Assembly: GCA_025267735.1 (NCBI GenBank)
Contig: CM046307.1
Location: 682,001-746,000 of the forward strand
DNA: 64,000 nt
Source: Mactra quadrangularis
Taxonomy: Eukaryota; Mollusca; Bivalvia; Venerida; Mactridae
Reading direction: 5' to 3'
Both the position numbers and the translations under genes were made by a program. The notes under the pieces were generated by a model. That model searched no databases, was not told the DNA's origin, and saw only the letters and a program-made list of their open reading frames with translations. Each line of letters begins with the position of its first letter. Position 1 is the first letter of the stretch. Positions 34,652 to 45,796 of this stretch are shown here, piece after piece.

Positions 34652-35099
34652 AGTGCGTTAGGATAAACACCGAAACGTGTAGTGAAGTAACGAATGCACT
34701 TGACACATTTTCGTACACTTCACGAGTCTTATATATGCTTAAGACTTCAGTGGTTTTGGGGAATTTTTCCTTTAAGAACATAATCTGATAAATTCAGCAA
34801 GACATTTATTTAACAAGTAATTAAGCTCAAGTATTGTGCGTAAAGTTTGACCCCGATATGATCTTTATGCAAGAATATTCATTACATTGTATACGAATGT
34901 ATTATTAATGCTCGATTACACCGGGCTCGTGAAGATTGTGTTGAAATCTTAACTCATAAACATACTTCTATTTTTCAATAATCGCTGCCGAAGTGTAGAA
35001 TAGGTGTGGTTCTGATTTTCGTCGGGATATGTGTAGATAATAATTAAATGCAAATGTGAAAGGTCAGATCGGGGTCAAACTTTACGCTAAAAGGACACT
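34652..35099. other. Spacer with a separated inverted repeat
   Basis: GTAAAGTTTGACCCCGAT near 34841-34858 is complementary to ATCGGGGTCAAACTTTAC near 35068-35085, enclosing about 210 bp. No gene seen. Confidence 0.45.
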
Positions 35100-35116
35100 G
35101 CTTACTTACCTACTAC

Positions 35117-36158
35117 ATGTATGTACAGAAACAGCATCATCATCAGCAGCAAGAAAAACAACAACCAAAAACAACAACAGAAGTAACAACAACAACTACT
35201 ACAGTAGCAGCAACACCAGCAATAACAACCACAAAAACAGCAACAACTACAACTACAGAAACAGCAACACCAGCTATAACAACCATAGAAACAACAGCAG
35301 CAGCAACATCAGCAATAACAACCACAAAAACAACAACAACTACAAATACTGAAACAGCAGCACCAGCAATAACAACTATAGAAACAACAATAATAACTAC
35401 TACAGAAACAACAGCACCGGTAATAACAACTATAGAAACAACAGCAGCAACAACATCAGCAATAACAAACAAACACACATACAACAACTACTACTACAGA
35501 AGCAACAACACAATCAATAACAACCAGACAAACAACAACAACAACTACTATTACAGAAACAGCAGCATCAGCAACAACAACCAAACAAGCAACAAGTACT
35601 GCTTCGGAAACACCAGCTATAACAATAAGAACCATAGAAACAGCAGCAGCAACACCAGCAGTAACAACCACACAGACAACAACAATAACTACTACAGAAA
35701 CAGCACACAAGCAACAACAACCAAACAAACAAAAACAACTACTTCAGAAGCAGCAGCACCAGCAACAACAACCAAACAAACAACAACAACTTCAGAAACA
35801 GCAATAACAAACAAAAAACATCAACAACGAATAGTACAGAAAAAGCAGCACTAGCAATAAAACCATAGAAAAAGCAGCAACTACAACAGCAGTAGCAATA
35901 CCAGCAATAGCAACCACACATACAACAGCTGCTACTTAAGAAACAGCAGCACCAGCAACAACAACAATTGAAAAGACAGCAGCAACAACAGCAGCAGCAA
36001 CACTAGCAATAACAACCATTGAAAAGGCAGCAGCAACAACACCAGCAATAACAACCATTGAAAAGGCAGCAGCAACAACAGCAGCAGCAGCAACACCAGC
36101 AATAACAACCATTGAAAAGGCAGCAGCAACAGCAGCAGTAATAACAACCATTGAAAAG

Positions 36159-36191
<33 letters not shown>

Positions 36192-36404
36192 GCAGAAGCA
36201 ACAACACCAGCAATAACAAGCATTGAAAAGGCAGCAACAACAGCAACAACAGCAGCATCAACACCAGCAATAACAAGCACTGAAAAGGCAGCAACAACAG
36301 CAACAGCAGCAGCATCAACACCAGCAATAACAAGCATTGAAAAGGCAGCAGCAACAACAGCAGCAGCAGCAGCATCAACACCAGCAATAACAAGCATTGA
36401 AAAG

Positions 36405-36437
<33 letters not shown>

Positions 36438-36889
36438 TCAACACCAGCAATAACAAGCATCGAAAAGGCAGCAGCAACAGCAGCAGCAGCAGCAGCAATA
36501 ACAACAATTGAAAAGGCAGCAGCAACAACAGCAGCAGCAGCAACACCAGCAATAACAACCATTGAAAAGGCAGCAACAACAGCAGCAGCAGCAACACCAG
36601 AAATAACAACCATTGAAAAGGCAGCAACAACAACAGCAGCAGCAGCAGCAGCAATAACAACAATTGAAAAGGCAGCAGCAACAGCAGCAGCAACACCAGC
36701 AATAACAAGCATTGAAAAGGCAGCAACAACAGCAGCAGCAGCAACACCAGAAATAACAACCATTGAAAAGGCAGCAACAACAACAGCAGCAGCAACACCA
36801 GCAATAACAACCACACAAACAACACCTACTAAAGAAACAGCAACACCAGCAATTACAATCATAGAAGCAACAACAACTACTACAGAAAC
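35117..36889 (+). repeat. ACA/GCA trinucleotide-like minisatellite, Thr/Ala-rich if translated
   Basis: Units of about 45-66 bp repeat AACACCAGCAATAACAACCA plus TTGAAAAGGCAGCAGC with variable (ACA)n(GCA)n runs. The frame from ATG 35117 is open for 245 codons (TTTTTETATPAITTIETTAA-like). A second, ATG-less stretch from about 35940 to 36889 is open in a Thr/Ala frame. Length changes appear to be multiples of three. This could be mucin-like coding sequence, but the simplest reading is a trinucleotide-based minisatellite. Poly-Leu and poly-Val frames on the other strand are by-products. Confidence 0.75.
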
Positions 36890-36950
36890 TTTTTTTTCAA
36901 TTGGGTTTAACGTCGTATTCGACACATATTAAGGTCATATAAACGACGCC
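36890..36950 (-). mobile_element. SINE 3'-tail fragment
   Basis: TTGGGTTTAAC, then GGTCATATAAACGACG after a T-run, matches the reverse of the 3' part of the SINE at 46340-46640 (TTATATGACC ... AAACCCAAC). Only the tail is present. Confidence 0.45.
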
Positions 36951-36970
36951 AGATCTTTCTACTATAGGTT

Positions 36971-37296
36971 TCCAGTAGCGTGTTAGATTACACTAAACGT
37001 TACATAACGATACATTCGGAACTCCTCGGCCATTCGCTATGAATAATCTAATCTAATACACAAAATTAATATGCGTTCGTTAAGGCAATGAGTGATGTTT
37101 CAAAATTTACGTACTAAAAACGAAACATCACTCAATGCCTAAACGATCATATAATTATGTGTTTACTTAAACACCGGTAGTTTCAAAATAGCGTCTAAAT
37201 ATGCCCGAGATTATTCGCAGCGAATGACCGAGGAGTTCCGAATGTATCGTTACGGAACGTTTTGTAACGTTCGCGGTAACTGAACGCCCTACTGGA
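36971..37296. mobile_element. 326-bp foldback MITE with a nested hairpin
   Basis: Arms of about 80 bp: TCCAGTAGCGTGTTAGATTA, then CATTCGGAACTCCTCGG at left and their complements at right (CCGAGGAGTTCCGAATG ... CTACTGGA). The loop contains its own hairpin: GGCAATGAGTGATGTTTC and the complement GAAACATCACTCAATGCC. Confidence 0.7.
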
Positions 37297-37436
37297 GTGT
37301 GTTTTATTAACACGAATCCGAATCTGGATTACCGACCATGATTGTGATTCAGTCGTTTTGATAGAATCATGAGCATGTTCTCATGCTCCAAGTTCGATTA
37401 AAATACAATCAAAGATGGCGGATCTGACACTGACAG

Positions 37437-37530
37437 CATTCGGAACTACCTCGGCAATCTTCTACGCAGATAAACATATATCGTCTAAGATGATCGCCGA
37501 TGTTGTTCCGAATGCACTGACAGCAGAGCC
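37437..37530. repeat. Short inverted repeat (CATTCGGAAC ... GTTCCGAATG)
   Basis: GCATTCGGAACTACCTCGGC and GCCGATGTTGTTCCGAATGC are complementary with few mismatches, about 50 bp apart. The motif resembles part of the foldback arms at 36971-37296 and a fragment near 50764-50815. Confidence 0.55.
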
Positions 37531-37929
37531 TACGCATGTTGACACCATAAGAGTCAGTCGAAACACCCCGAAGAACCCCCAAAAAACTTAAAAACCCAAA
37601 AGAAACCCCTTAGAATTAAGAAATGCCAAATAAATCGTAGAAAACTCTTTAAATCATATGATTAACTATAGATACGCATTAAAAATGAAAATTGCTTAAT
37701 TTTGTAATCATTCACATTGTATGTTAAGTAGGTTAAAAAGAATGAAGATGAAATATTGATTGTGAGCCAAAAAACCCATTTCTTGAGATGCATTTTTCAT
37801 CAAAAATCATTTTATTTTGCGTGTTTCGACGGACCGACGGATCGGGTCTGGATCTCAAGATGTTTTGTTATCATCAATATCATGATTAAGATTGTATGCT
37901 TAATCAGAATCATGATTTCAGAAATAGAA

Positions 37930-38086
37930 CACACTCCTGGACACTTTTCTATCACCAGTACTAACTTACCCTACCACGTGGCCGACAACTTATGTATAGG
38001 GTATGACCTACCACGATCGGGCTCGAACCCGCGATCTCCGGATTCGAAGTCAGACACGCTAACCACTACGCCACGGCCGCGGCTTA
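37930..38086 (-). mobile_element. tRNA-like (Arg-TCG-like) SINE, minus strand
   Basis: The reverse complement has GGCGTAGTGGTTAGCGTGTC (box A), an anticodon loop CTTCGAA and GCGGGTTCGAGCCCG (box B and T arm). The downstream part (GTCGGCCACGTGGTAGGG) recurs in the copy at 60680-60885. The extra conserved tail argues for a SINE rather than a functional tRNA gene. Confidence 0.6.
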
Positions 38087-38687
38087 CTACAGAAACAGCA
38101 GCACCAGCAATGACTATCACACAAACAACAACGACTACTTCTACAGAAGCAGCAGCACCAGAGACAACAATAATATTAACAGCAGCACACCAATAGCAGC
38201 AGCAACACCAGCAATAACAACCACACAAACAACTACTACTATTACTACAGAACAACAGCAGCAGAAGCAACAACAACCATAGGAACAGCAGCAGCAACAG
38301 CAGTAGCAACACCAACAATAACAACCGTAGAAACATCAACTAGTTCAGAAACAGCAACACCAGCTATAACAACCATTGAAACAGCAGCAGCACTAGCAAT
38401 AAATAAACACACAAACAACAAGTTCTACTACAGAAACAGCAGCTACAGCAATAACAACAAAACAAACAACAAGTTCTACTACAGACAGTGCTTTACAGCA
38501 ATAACAACAAAACAAACAAAAATAACTACTTCAGAAAAAGCAGCAACAGCAATAACAACCAAAAACATCAACAACTGGTACAAAAACAGCAGCACCTGCA
38601 ATAGAAGCTATACATACAGTAGCAGCAACACTTGCTATAACAACCACTAACAATTACATCAGAAACAGCAGCAACAGCAATAAACAA
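38087..38687 (+). repeat. ACA/GCA minisatellite, second segment
   Basis: Same composition and motifs (CAGCACCAGCAATGAC, GCAACACCAGCAATAACAAC) as 35117-36889, more degenerate. Separated from it by the SINE/foldback block 36890-38086. Confidence 0.7.
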
Positions 38688-39571
38688 TAGCTGTCAGAGG
38701 AGACAGCATGCTCGACTTAGTAAGTATTTGTCACAGGAGATGTGGTTGATGATAAGGAACATACAAATCTTAAAATTTGAAAATATAACCTTAACAAAAT
38801 TAAATGAATAGATAAAAAAATTTAAAAAAAATTTAAGTTCATGGAGGACAATTTTGAAAAAAAATGTATTTGGAGCTATGATTCTTGTCACATGAGATGT
38901 GGTTGATAATAAGGAACATATATTTAAAGTTTGAAGTCAAAACCTAAAGAAATAAAACAGTTGCAGTAAAAACAAATATTTTTTAAAATAAATTTCTAAG
39001 TTCAAGGGGAGAAAATATTGAAAAAAAAATGTATTTGGAGTTATGAACCTTGTCACATGAGATGTGGTTGATAATAAGTAACATACATTTAAAGTTTGAA
39101 GTCAATACCTAAAGAAATAAAACAGTTGCAATATAAACAAATATTTTTTAAAATAAATTTCTAAGTTCAAGGGGAGAAAATATTGAAATAAATGTATTTG
39201 GAGTCATGAACCTTGTCACATGAGATGTGGTTGATAATAAGTAACATACATTTAAAGTTTGAAGTCAATACCTAAAGAAATAAAACAGTTGCAGTATAAA
39301 CAAACTTTTTTTAAAGAAAACTCGTCCAAGGGGAGATAATTCTGAAAAAATATATTTGGAGTTATGAACCTTGTCATATGAGATTTGGTTGATAATAAGA
39401 AACATGTATTTAAAGTTTGAAGTTAATATCTTAAGAAATAACAAAGATATAGAAGAATGTATCTTACTGCATAAAACTTTAATCTGTGCACAAAAACTTT
39501 AACCAGAAATGTGGACGCGGACGCCGGGGCGAGTAGGAGAGCTCTACATTAATACGTAAAGTCGAGCTCAA
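38688..39571 (+). mobile_element. GCTGTC-GACAGC hairpin element, copy 3, splitting the minisatellite
   Basis: Starts AGCTGTCAGAGGAGACAGCA and ends CTCTACATTAATACG then TAAAGTCGAGCT. About four internal ~150-bp repeats share CATGAGATGTGGTTGATAAT. Minisatellite sequence lies directly on both sides. Confidence 0.75.
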
Positions 39572-40310
39572 AACAAAAAACATCAACAACTGGTACAGAA
39601 ACAGCAGCACTAGCAATAGAAGCCATAGATACAGTAGCAGCAACACTTGCTATAACAACCACAAACAATTACATCAGAAACAGCAGCAACAGCAATAAAA
39701 AACAAAAAAACATCAACACCAACTAGTACAACAACAGCAGCTACAATTACAACCACAAAAACAACAAAACCATAAAATCAGCAGCAGCATAAATAACAAC
39801 CACACAAACAACAACAACAATCATATAAACTGCAGCAGCAAAAGTCACAAAAACAGCAGCAGAAACAAAAAACAGCAGCAGAAACAATCACTGGAACAGC
39901 AGCAATAACAGCAGCAGGAACAACAACCAAATAAACTACAACAGAACCTACAACAAAAGCAGCAGCAATAACAACAGTAGCAGCAGAAAAAACAATCACA
40001 GAAACAGCAGAACAACCACAGCAAAAGCAGCAAAACATCAGCAGCAACAAAACAACAACAACAACAGCAGCAATACAACAGCAGCAAAACAACAGCAACA
40101 AAACAACAACAACAAAACAACAACTAAACAACAGCTTCAACGAGAGCAGCAGAACTAACAGCAGCAATTAAACAGTTGCAACAAAAGAACCAACAAAACA
40201 ACAGCAGAAACAACAACAGCAGCAGAAACAATAACAACAACAGCACCAACAACAGAAATAAGTATAAAATTACCTCGTCTGTCAACATCATAATAAAAAA
40301 CAGCAACGAT
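39572..40310 (+). repeat. ACA/GCA minisatellite, third segment
   Basis: Begins with a near copy of 38563-38690 (ACATCAACAACTGGTACA, GTAGCAGCAACACTTGCTAT), so a ~127-bp duplication brackets the inserted element. It then becomes simple (CAA/CAG)n. Confidence 0.7.
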
Positions 40311-40329
40311 AACTAAATCGTCAAATTTC

Positions 40330-41060
40330 AACATGCGCGCATAATTGGACAACATACACCTCAAGGACGTAAGTCCGAGACGACTTGTTTAAATATGAGC
40401 AGGTCTAATTTTAAAATCCACGCGTAATTGGACAACAAACATCTCAAGGACGCAAGTCCGAGACGAATTGTTTAATAGGAGCAGGTCTAATTTTAAAATC
40501 CACGCGTAATTGGACAACAAACATCTCAAGGACGCAAGTCCGAGACGACTTGTTAAATAGGAGCAGGTCTAATTTTAAAATCCACGCGTAATTGGACAAC
40601 AAACATCTCAAGGACGCAAGTCCGAGACGAATTGTTAAATAGGAGCAGGCCGAATTATAAAATCCACGCGTAATTGGACAACAAACATCTCAAGGACGAA
40701 ATGTCCGAGACGACTTGTCATTTACAGTCCACCCAGAATTACCTTTACACTTGTAAAAAGCGTGTTTTAATATTATTTCAAAAGTATTTACGTGTTATGT
40801 GATTAAATAGATTTTTAAATTTGAAAAGGTTGCAATGATACTTAATAAAGTTGTAATTGGTATTCATTGACATCTTTTTATAAATATGTTTTTAAATTTT
40901 AAAATATAGGTAAAATTTAGTAACAAATCACATATTTACAAAATTGTAAAGGTAATTATGTATGGCAATGCATAAGCAGGTCAAAGGTTAAAATCCACGC
41001 GATATTGGACAACAAACATCTCAAGGACTATAAATCCGAGACGACTTGTTAAATATGGAT
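40330..41060. repeat. 82-bp tandem array, about six units, split by a MITE
   Basis: Units start near 40336, 40421, 40503, 40585 and 40667, with a sixth at about 40998 beyond the MITE. Each holds GTAATTGGACAACAAACATC, then the small hairpin GGAC-GCAA-GTCC and GAGACGACTTGTTAAATA. Confidence 0.85.
40725..40971. mobile_element. Tc1/mariner-type MITE inserted in the 82-bp array
   Basis: Left end CAGTCCACCCAGAATTACCT after TA. The right end GGTAATTATGTATGGCAATG is its imperfect complement. Same family style as 16707-16950. Confidence 0.65.
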
Positions 41061-41283
41061 AGGGCCAGGTCATAACTTTTCCGTGTAGTTTCATATTCAT
41101 CCAAATCATCCATTGTTTGTAGAAGGAACCATACTATTATATAGACCCGTTTGTCAAGCAGCATGTCTGATGAGTGTGTAGGTTCAAAACATTCTGAAAT
41201 GGTACAAATGTAAATGAATAAAAAGTTAGCAGAAACAGCATTTACATCAGTAACAGCAAAAAGATTATTCAAAGTAAAGTAAG

Positions 41284-42858
41284 ATATATCTTACTGCTGT
41301 AGATTTTATCTTAATGCTGGCAAGAACAACAACAAGATAGATCTTACTGCTGTAGATTTTATCTTAATGCTGGCAAGAACAACAACAAGATAGATCTTAC
41401 TGCTGTAGATTTTATCTTAATGCTGGCAAGAACAACAACAAGATGGATCTTACTGCTGTAGATTTTATCTTAATGCTGGCAAGAACAACAACAAGATGGA
41501 TCTTACTGCTGTAGATTTTATCTTAATGCTGGCAAGAACAACAACAAGATGGATCTTACTGCTGTAGATTTTATCTTAATGCTGGCAAGAACAACAACAA
41601 GATGGATCTTACTGCTGTAGATTTTATCTTAATGCTGGCAAGAACAACAACAAGATAGATCTTACTGCTGTAGATTTTATCTTAATGCTGGCAAGAACAA
41701 CAACAAGATGGATCTTACTGCTGTAGATTTTATCTTAATGCTGGCAAGAACAACAACAAGATAGATCTTACTGCTGTAGATTTTATCTTAATGCTGGCAA
41801 GAACAACAACAAGATAGATCTTACTGCTGTAGATTTTATCTTAATGCTGGCAAGAACAACAACAAGATAGATCTTACTGCTGTAGATTTTATCTTAATGC
41901 TGGCAAGAACAACAACAAGATAGATCTTACTGCTGTAGATTTTATCTTAATGCTGGCAAGAACAACAACAAGATGGATCTTACTGCTGTAGATTTTATCT
42001 TAATGCTGGCAAGAACAACAACAAGATAGATCTTACTGCTGTAGATTTTATCTTAATGCTGGCAAGAACAACAACAAGATAGATCTTACTGCTGTAGATT
42101 TTATCTTAATGCTGGCAAGAACAACAACAAGATAGATCTTACTGCTGTAGATTTTATCTTAATGCTGGCAAGAACAACAACAAGATAGATCTTACTGCTG
42201 TAGATTTTATCTTAATGCTGGCAAGAACAACAACAAGATGGATCTTACTGCTGTAGATTTTATCTTAATGCTGGCAAGAACAACAACAAGATAGATCTTA
42301 CTGCTGTAGATTTTATCTTAATGCTGGCAAGAACAACAACAAGATGGATCTTACTGCTGTAGATTTTATCTTAATGCTGACAAGAACAACAACAAGATGG
42401 ATCTTACTGCTATAGTTTTTATCTTAATGCTGGCAAGAACAACAACAAGATGGATCTTACTGCTGTAGATTTTATCTTAATGCTGGCAAGAACAACAACA
42501 AGATGGATCTTACTGCTATAGTTTTTATCTTAATGCTGGCAAGAACAACAACAAGATGGATCTTACTGCTGTAGATTTTATCTTAATGCTGGCAAGAACA
42601 ACAACAAGATGGATCTTACTGCTGTATATTTTATCTTAATGCTGGCAAGAACAACAACAAGATGGATCTTACTGCTGTAGTTTTTATCTTAATGCTGGCA
42701 AGAACAACAACAAGATGGATCTTACTGCTGTAGTTTTTATCTTAATGCTGGCAAGAACAACAACAAGATGGATCTTACTGCTATAGTTTTTATCTTAATG
42801 CTGGCAAAAACAACAGCAAGATTGATCGAACTGCTGTAGTTTTTATCTTACTGCTGTT
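41284..42858. repeat. Homogeneous 53-bp satellite, about 29 units
   Basis: The unit is GATGGATCTTACTGCTGTAG, ATTTTATCTTAATGCTGGCA, AGAACAACAACAA. Most units differ only at GATAGATC/GATGGATC. Variant units (CTATAGTTTTTATC) cluster at the right end, as expected when the interior is homogenised and the edge decays. 53 is not divisible by 3, so it is not coding. Confidence 0.95.
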
Positions 42859-44427
42859 CCTGCTAAATTTTTAAGCATCAAATGTAAGCTTGTTTCAAAC
42901 AGGTTTATTCATAACAAGCACAATAAACAGGGTAATGCATATAACAAAACAAACATTTAATATAATTTTTTGAACGAAGACGATACATCGACCTATGTTT
43001 GTAAACAAACCGTTCATCGAGAAACACGAATTTTGTTAAACGATGTTATAACAATGCGTATTTCTTATTAACTTCCTCTGATGCGTATTTTCTCCTAAGC
43101 ATATGCGACCGTCGTTGCTCCGAGCCATAAACACATATACAGTACCCACCAAAGGTTTGGAGACGATGGAAATATAATAATCAAATAACTTAAATTTCAT
43201 TGCTTGTTATCGGTAAAACCATTATTATTCTATGTATTTAATATGGCAGATGATAAAATGAAATCAAATTTCACGAATGTGTCATGTTTATAAGATTTAA
43301 GCCTCTGATATCCAAAAGGCTCAATACCCAATATCAACGTAAATATTTTCCATAATACAGATATTATGCTACTTAGGTAGTCTCAACTACAAATAGTACC
43401 ATAACGAAAGATAAGCAAAACGAAAAATCATTTCAAAGTAAATTGTTATCAATTATTATTAAATCTATGCAATAGGCTTACTTAGTGAAAATGTTACCGA
43501 ACGTTAGGTGGGTTCTGTATATGTAACTCATAAAACGGTAGAAGTTTACCTTAGCTCAACTTAGCCCACATTATAAGTCGTTCTATTTTCCAGATTTATA
43601 CATGCATGCATAGCTGAGGCTTTGGTCTTTCAAACGACACCAACATCTGCAATAGCCAAAAAATCATAGACCAATTTCGAAGAACTACAACCAACGAAAG
43701 ATTATGTTTAGTCGTCACAGTAGTCGAAAATACTATACATGATGTATACAATAATAGTGATTTTTCTAAAGCAGAATAGCAGGGCGCCGCGCCCTGCCCC
43801 TTTTTAGCCCCACCCTGCTGCCCTAAAAGTCCCGCCCTGCGAGTGTCAAAGCGCCCTGTTGCCCTTTAATTTCCTTCAAAAATATTTTCATAATTGTCAA
43901 TCATCGGTAAATTCACACGTCAATTGTATAATCTTTATCAATCAGTAATTAAATGACACACCTACTGTGAAAGGGCAGTGTCAAAAATCAATAAGGTGGT
44001 TGTTAGGGTATGCCTGTAAAACGCTTGACAACGTCAATATACATATATACAGTCAGGTACCTATACGAGTCAAGGATTAAATTGACACTGATGACCAAAC
44101 CATGCTGAGCAATTAGCAGGGTTGTTTGTTATTTTTAGTGGACGAATGTGATGTAAATTGCAATTTACTTGGGCATATTATGATATACAAAACAATTGTC
44201 CCCCGCAGGATTTGTAAAAAATACAGAAACGAGAATTTGCTATCCGTTACATTTTTGGGGGTGCAGAACGATTTGATACTGACGATGTTTTGTATTGATC
44301 GTTTTTCACTTGTCAAACAAGTCATATTAGTTTTTTCTTGTACAAAGTAGCTCAAGAACAGTTTTCACTATAATTATTTACTTAAATATTTACATTTGAT
44401 GCTTTCTTTAGCTGAATAAACAATTTT
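42859..44427. other. Unassigned sequence
   Basis: No gene recognised. A GC-rich patch near 43785-43870 (CAGGGCGCCGCGCCCTGCCC) shares a ~35-bp direct repeat with 45428-45470, possibly ends of an old element. A fragment at 44190-44275 is inverted relative to the repeat at 44428-44815. Confidence 0.35.
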
Positions 44428-44815
44428 ATAGAAAATCGTATATTAGCAAATCGTTTTGCACCCCAATATTTTGCAGAAAAACAAAAAGGTTAGGTGCAAA
44501 TTGAATGATTTAAGCAATGGCTTCCTCTATTTCTTAGAGAATAATACACTCCCTAATTTATTAGAGGATTATGTGCAGGTGCTGACAAATCTAAAGTTTA
44601 ATTACATTAGATGCTCTCTTTATCAGATTGAACGATTTAATAGAAAAATCGTATATTAGCAAATCGTTTTGCACCCCCAATATTTTGCAGAAAAAAACGA
44701 ACACAAAATAAAAAGCAAATTTATTGATTTCAGCAATAGCTCCTTCTTCTAAGAGAATACTGCACTCCCTCATTACTTAGAGGATTATGTGCTGGTGCTT
44801 GCAATTAAAATTTGG
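44428..44815. repeat. Direct duplication, period 209 bp
   Basis: AAAATCGTATATTAGCAAAT, CGTTTTGCACCCC and AATATTTTGCAGAAAAA recur 209 bp apart, followed in both copies by TTTAAGCAATGGCT/TTTCAGCAATAGCT and AGAGGATTATGTGC. Confidence 0.7.
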
Positions 44816-45753
44816 GTAAAAACAAAAAAACCAATAGATTCAGTAATCACTTATTAACAGTGATAAACTAGATATATATACACGAGTCAACTGTTGTTGG
44901 TGTACAGCAGCTGACAACTTGTTCCACTGAATTATTGTGCTTGGAAAGGAAGAATATTTGGACATGCTTATATGTTAAAATGAATGGAGATGGCTGCTGA
45001 ACATTGTCTTGTCTTGTTTTTTATGTGTTGGGTATGAATAAGGCAGGGCCAGGGTGTATACCAATAAGATTATAGACAATTTTATAGAATATTATAAGTC
45101 TGGTTCTTGTTCTTCTACAGTGGTTTCTATAGGTGGCCACTTAAAGTTAGAGATCATGGCAGAGACGGAGCTTGTATAGTGAAAACGATTTGTTTCAAAT
45201 CTTGCCACCCTTTTTGGACTTTTAAATAGCTAAAGATTTGACACGAAAGTATGTTTTACAACTATGCTATGTAAATTTGTCCACGAGTACATGATTATAG
45301 AAAAGCAAGTAAGAACTTGTTGAGCATGCAGCTACAATGAATATATAAATAATATACTAAAAACATCAGTTCACTTAATATGTTATTGACTTCATATATG
45401 CTTCAGAATTTTAAAAGTCGCGCAGCGCGCTGCGCCCTGCCCTTTTTTGGTCCCACCCTGCCCTTTTTGGAGTTCTAGAATAATCACTACTTCAGTGTTC
45501 GAAATTAAGATTTTTTTACACAAGCCCTTCGGGCTTATCTATGGGAATTTTCATAAGCCCGAACTAAAATATACAAGCCCGAAAAAAATTGATTTTAACT
45601 TACACAAAGAAATGATACAACATAAGATATATTGTATACAACAGATGCACACATTGTATTATTGTTTTATTTACTTTTATAAGAGAGTAACAGGTGGAGC
45701 CAGATTGTTCAAATAATTGATATAACATAAACAAAACAACATTTCAAAGCATT

Positions 45754-45780
45754 TTTATTCAATTTTAATCATGGTTTATT
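45754..45780 (-). terminator. Polyadenylation signals of the hAT transposase
   Basis: Two minus-strand AATAAA hexamers (45775-45780 and 45754-45759) lie 17-43 bp after the stop codon, still inside the transposon. Confidence 0.5.
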
Positions 45781-45796
45781 TGTTGTTTATACATAT

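Noticed and set aside
35143..36925. Long minus-strand frames rich in Leu, Val or Cys (up to 329 codons)
   Set aside because: They are read from (TTG/TGC)n trinucleotide repeats, open in all frames on both strands, with no domain.
38008..38085. Possible functional tRNA-Arg(TCG) gene
   Set aside because: The anticodon stem has a mismatch and the head is followed by a tail shared with 60680-60885, so a SINE is more likely.
41284..42858. CRISPR-like regular array
   Set aside because: Units abut with no variable spacers, and the sequence is eukaryotic. It is a satellite.
43785..45470. A CAGGGCGC-ended transposon spanning this interval
   Set aside because: The two GC-rich patches are mostly direct repeats and no target duplication is seen, so boundaries cannot be supported.
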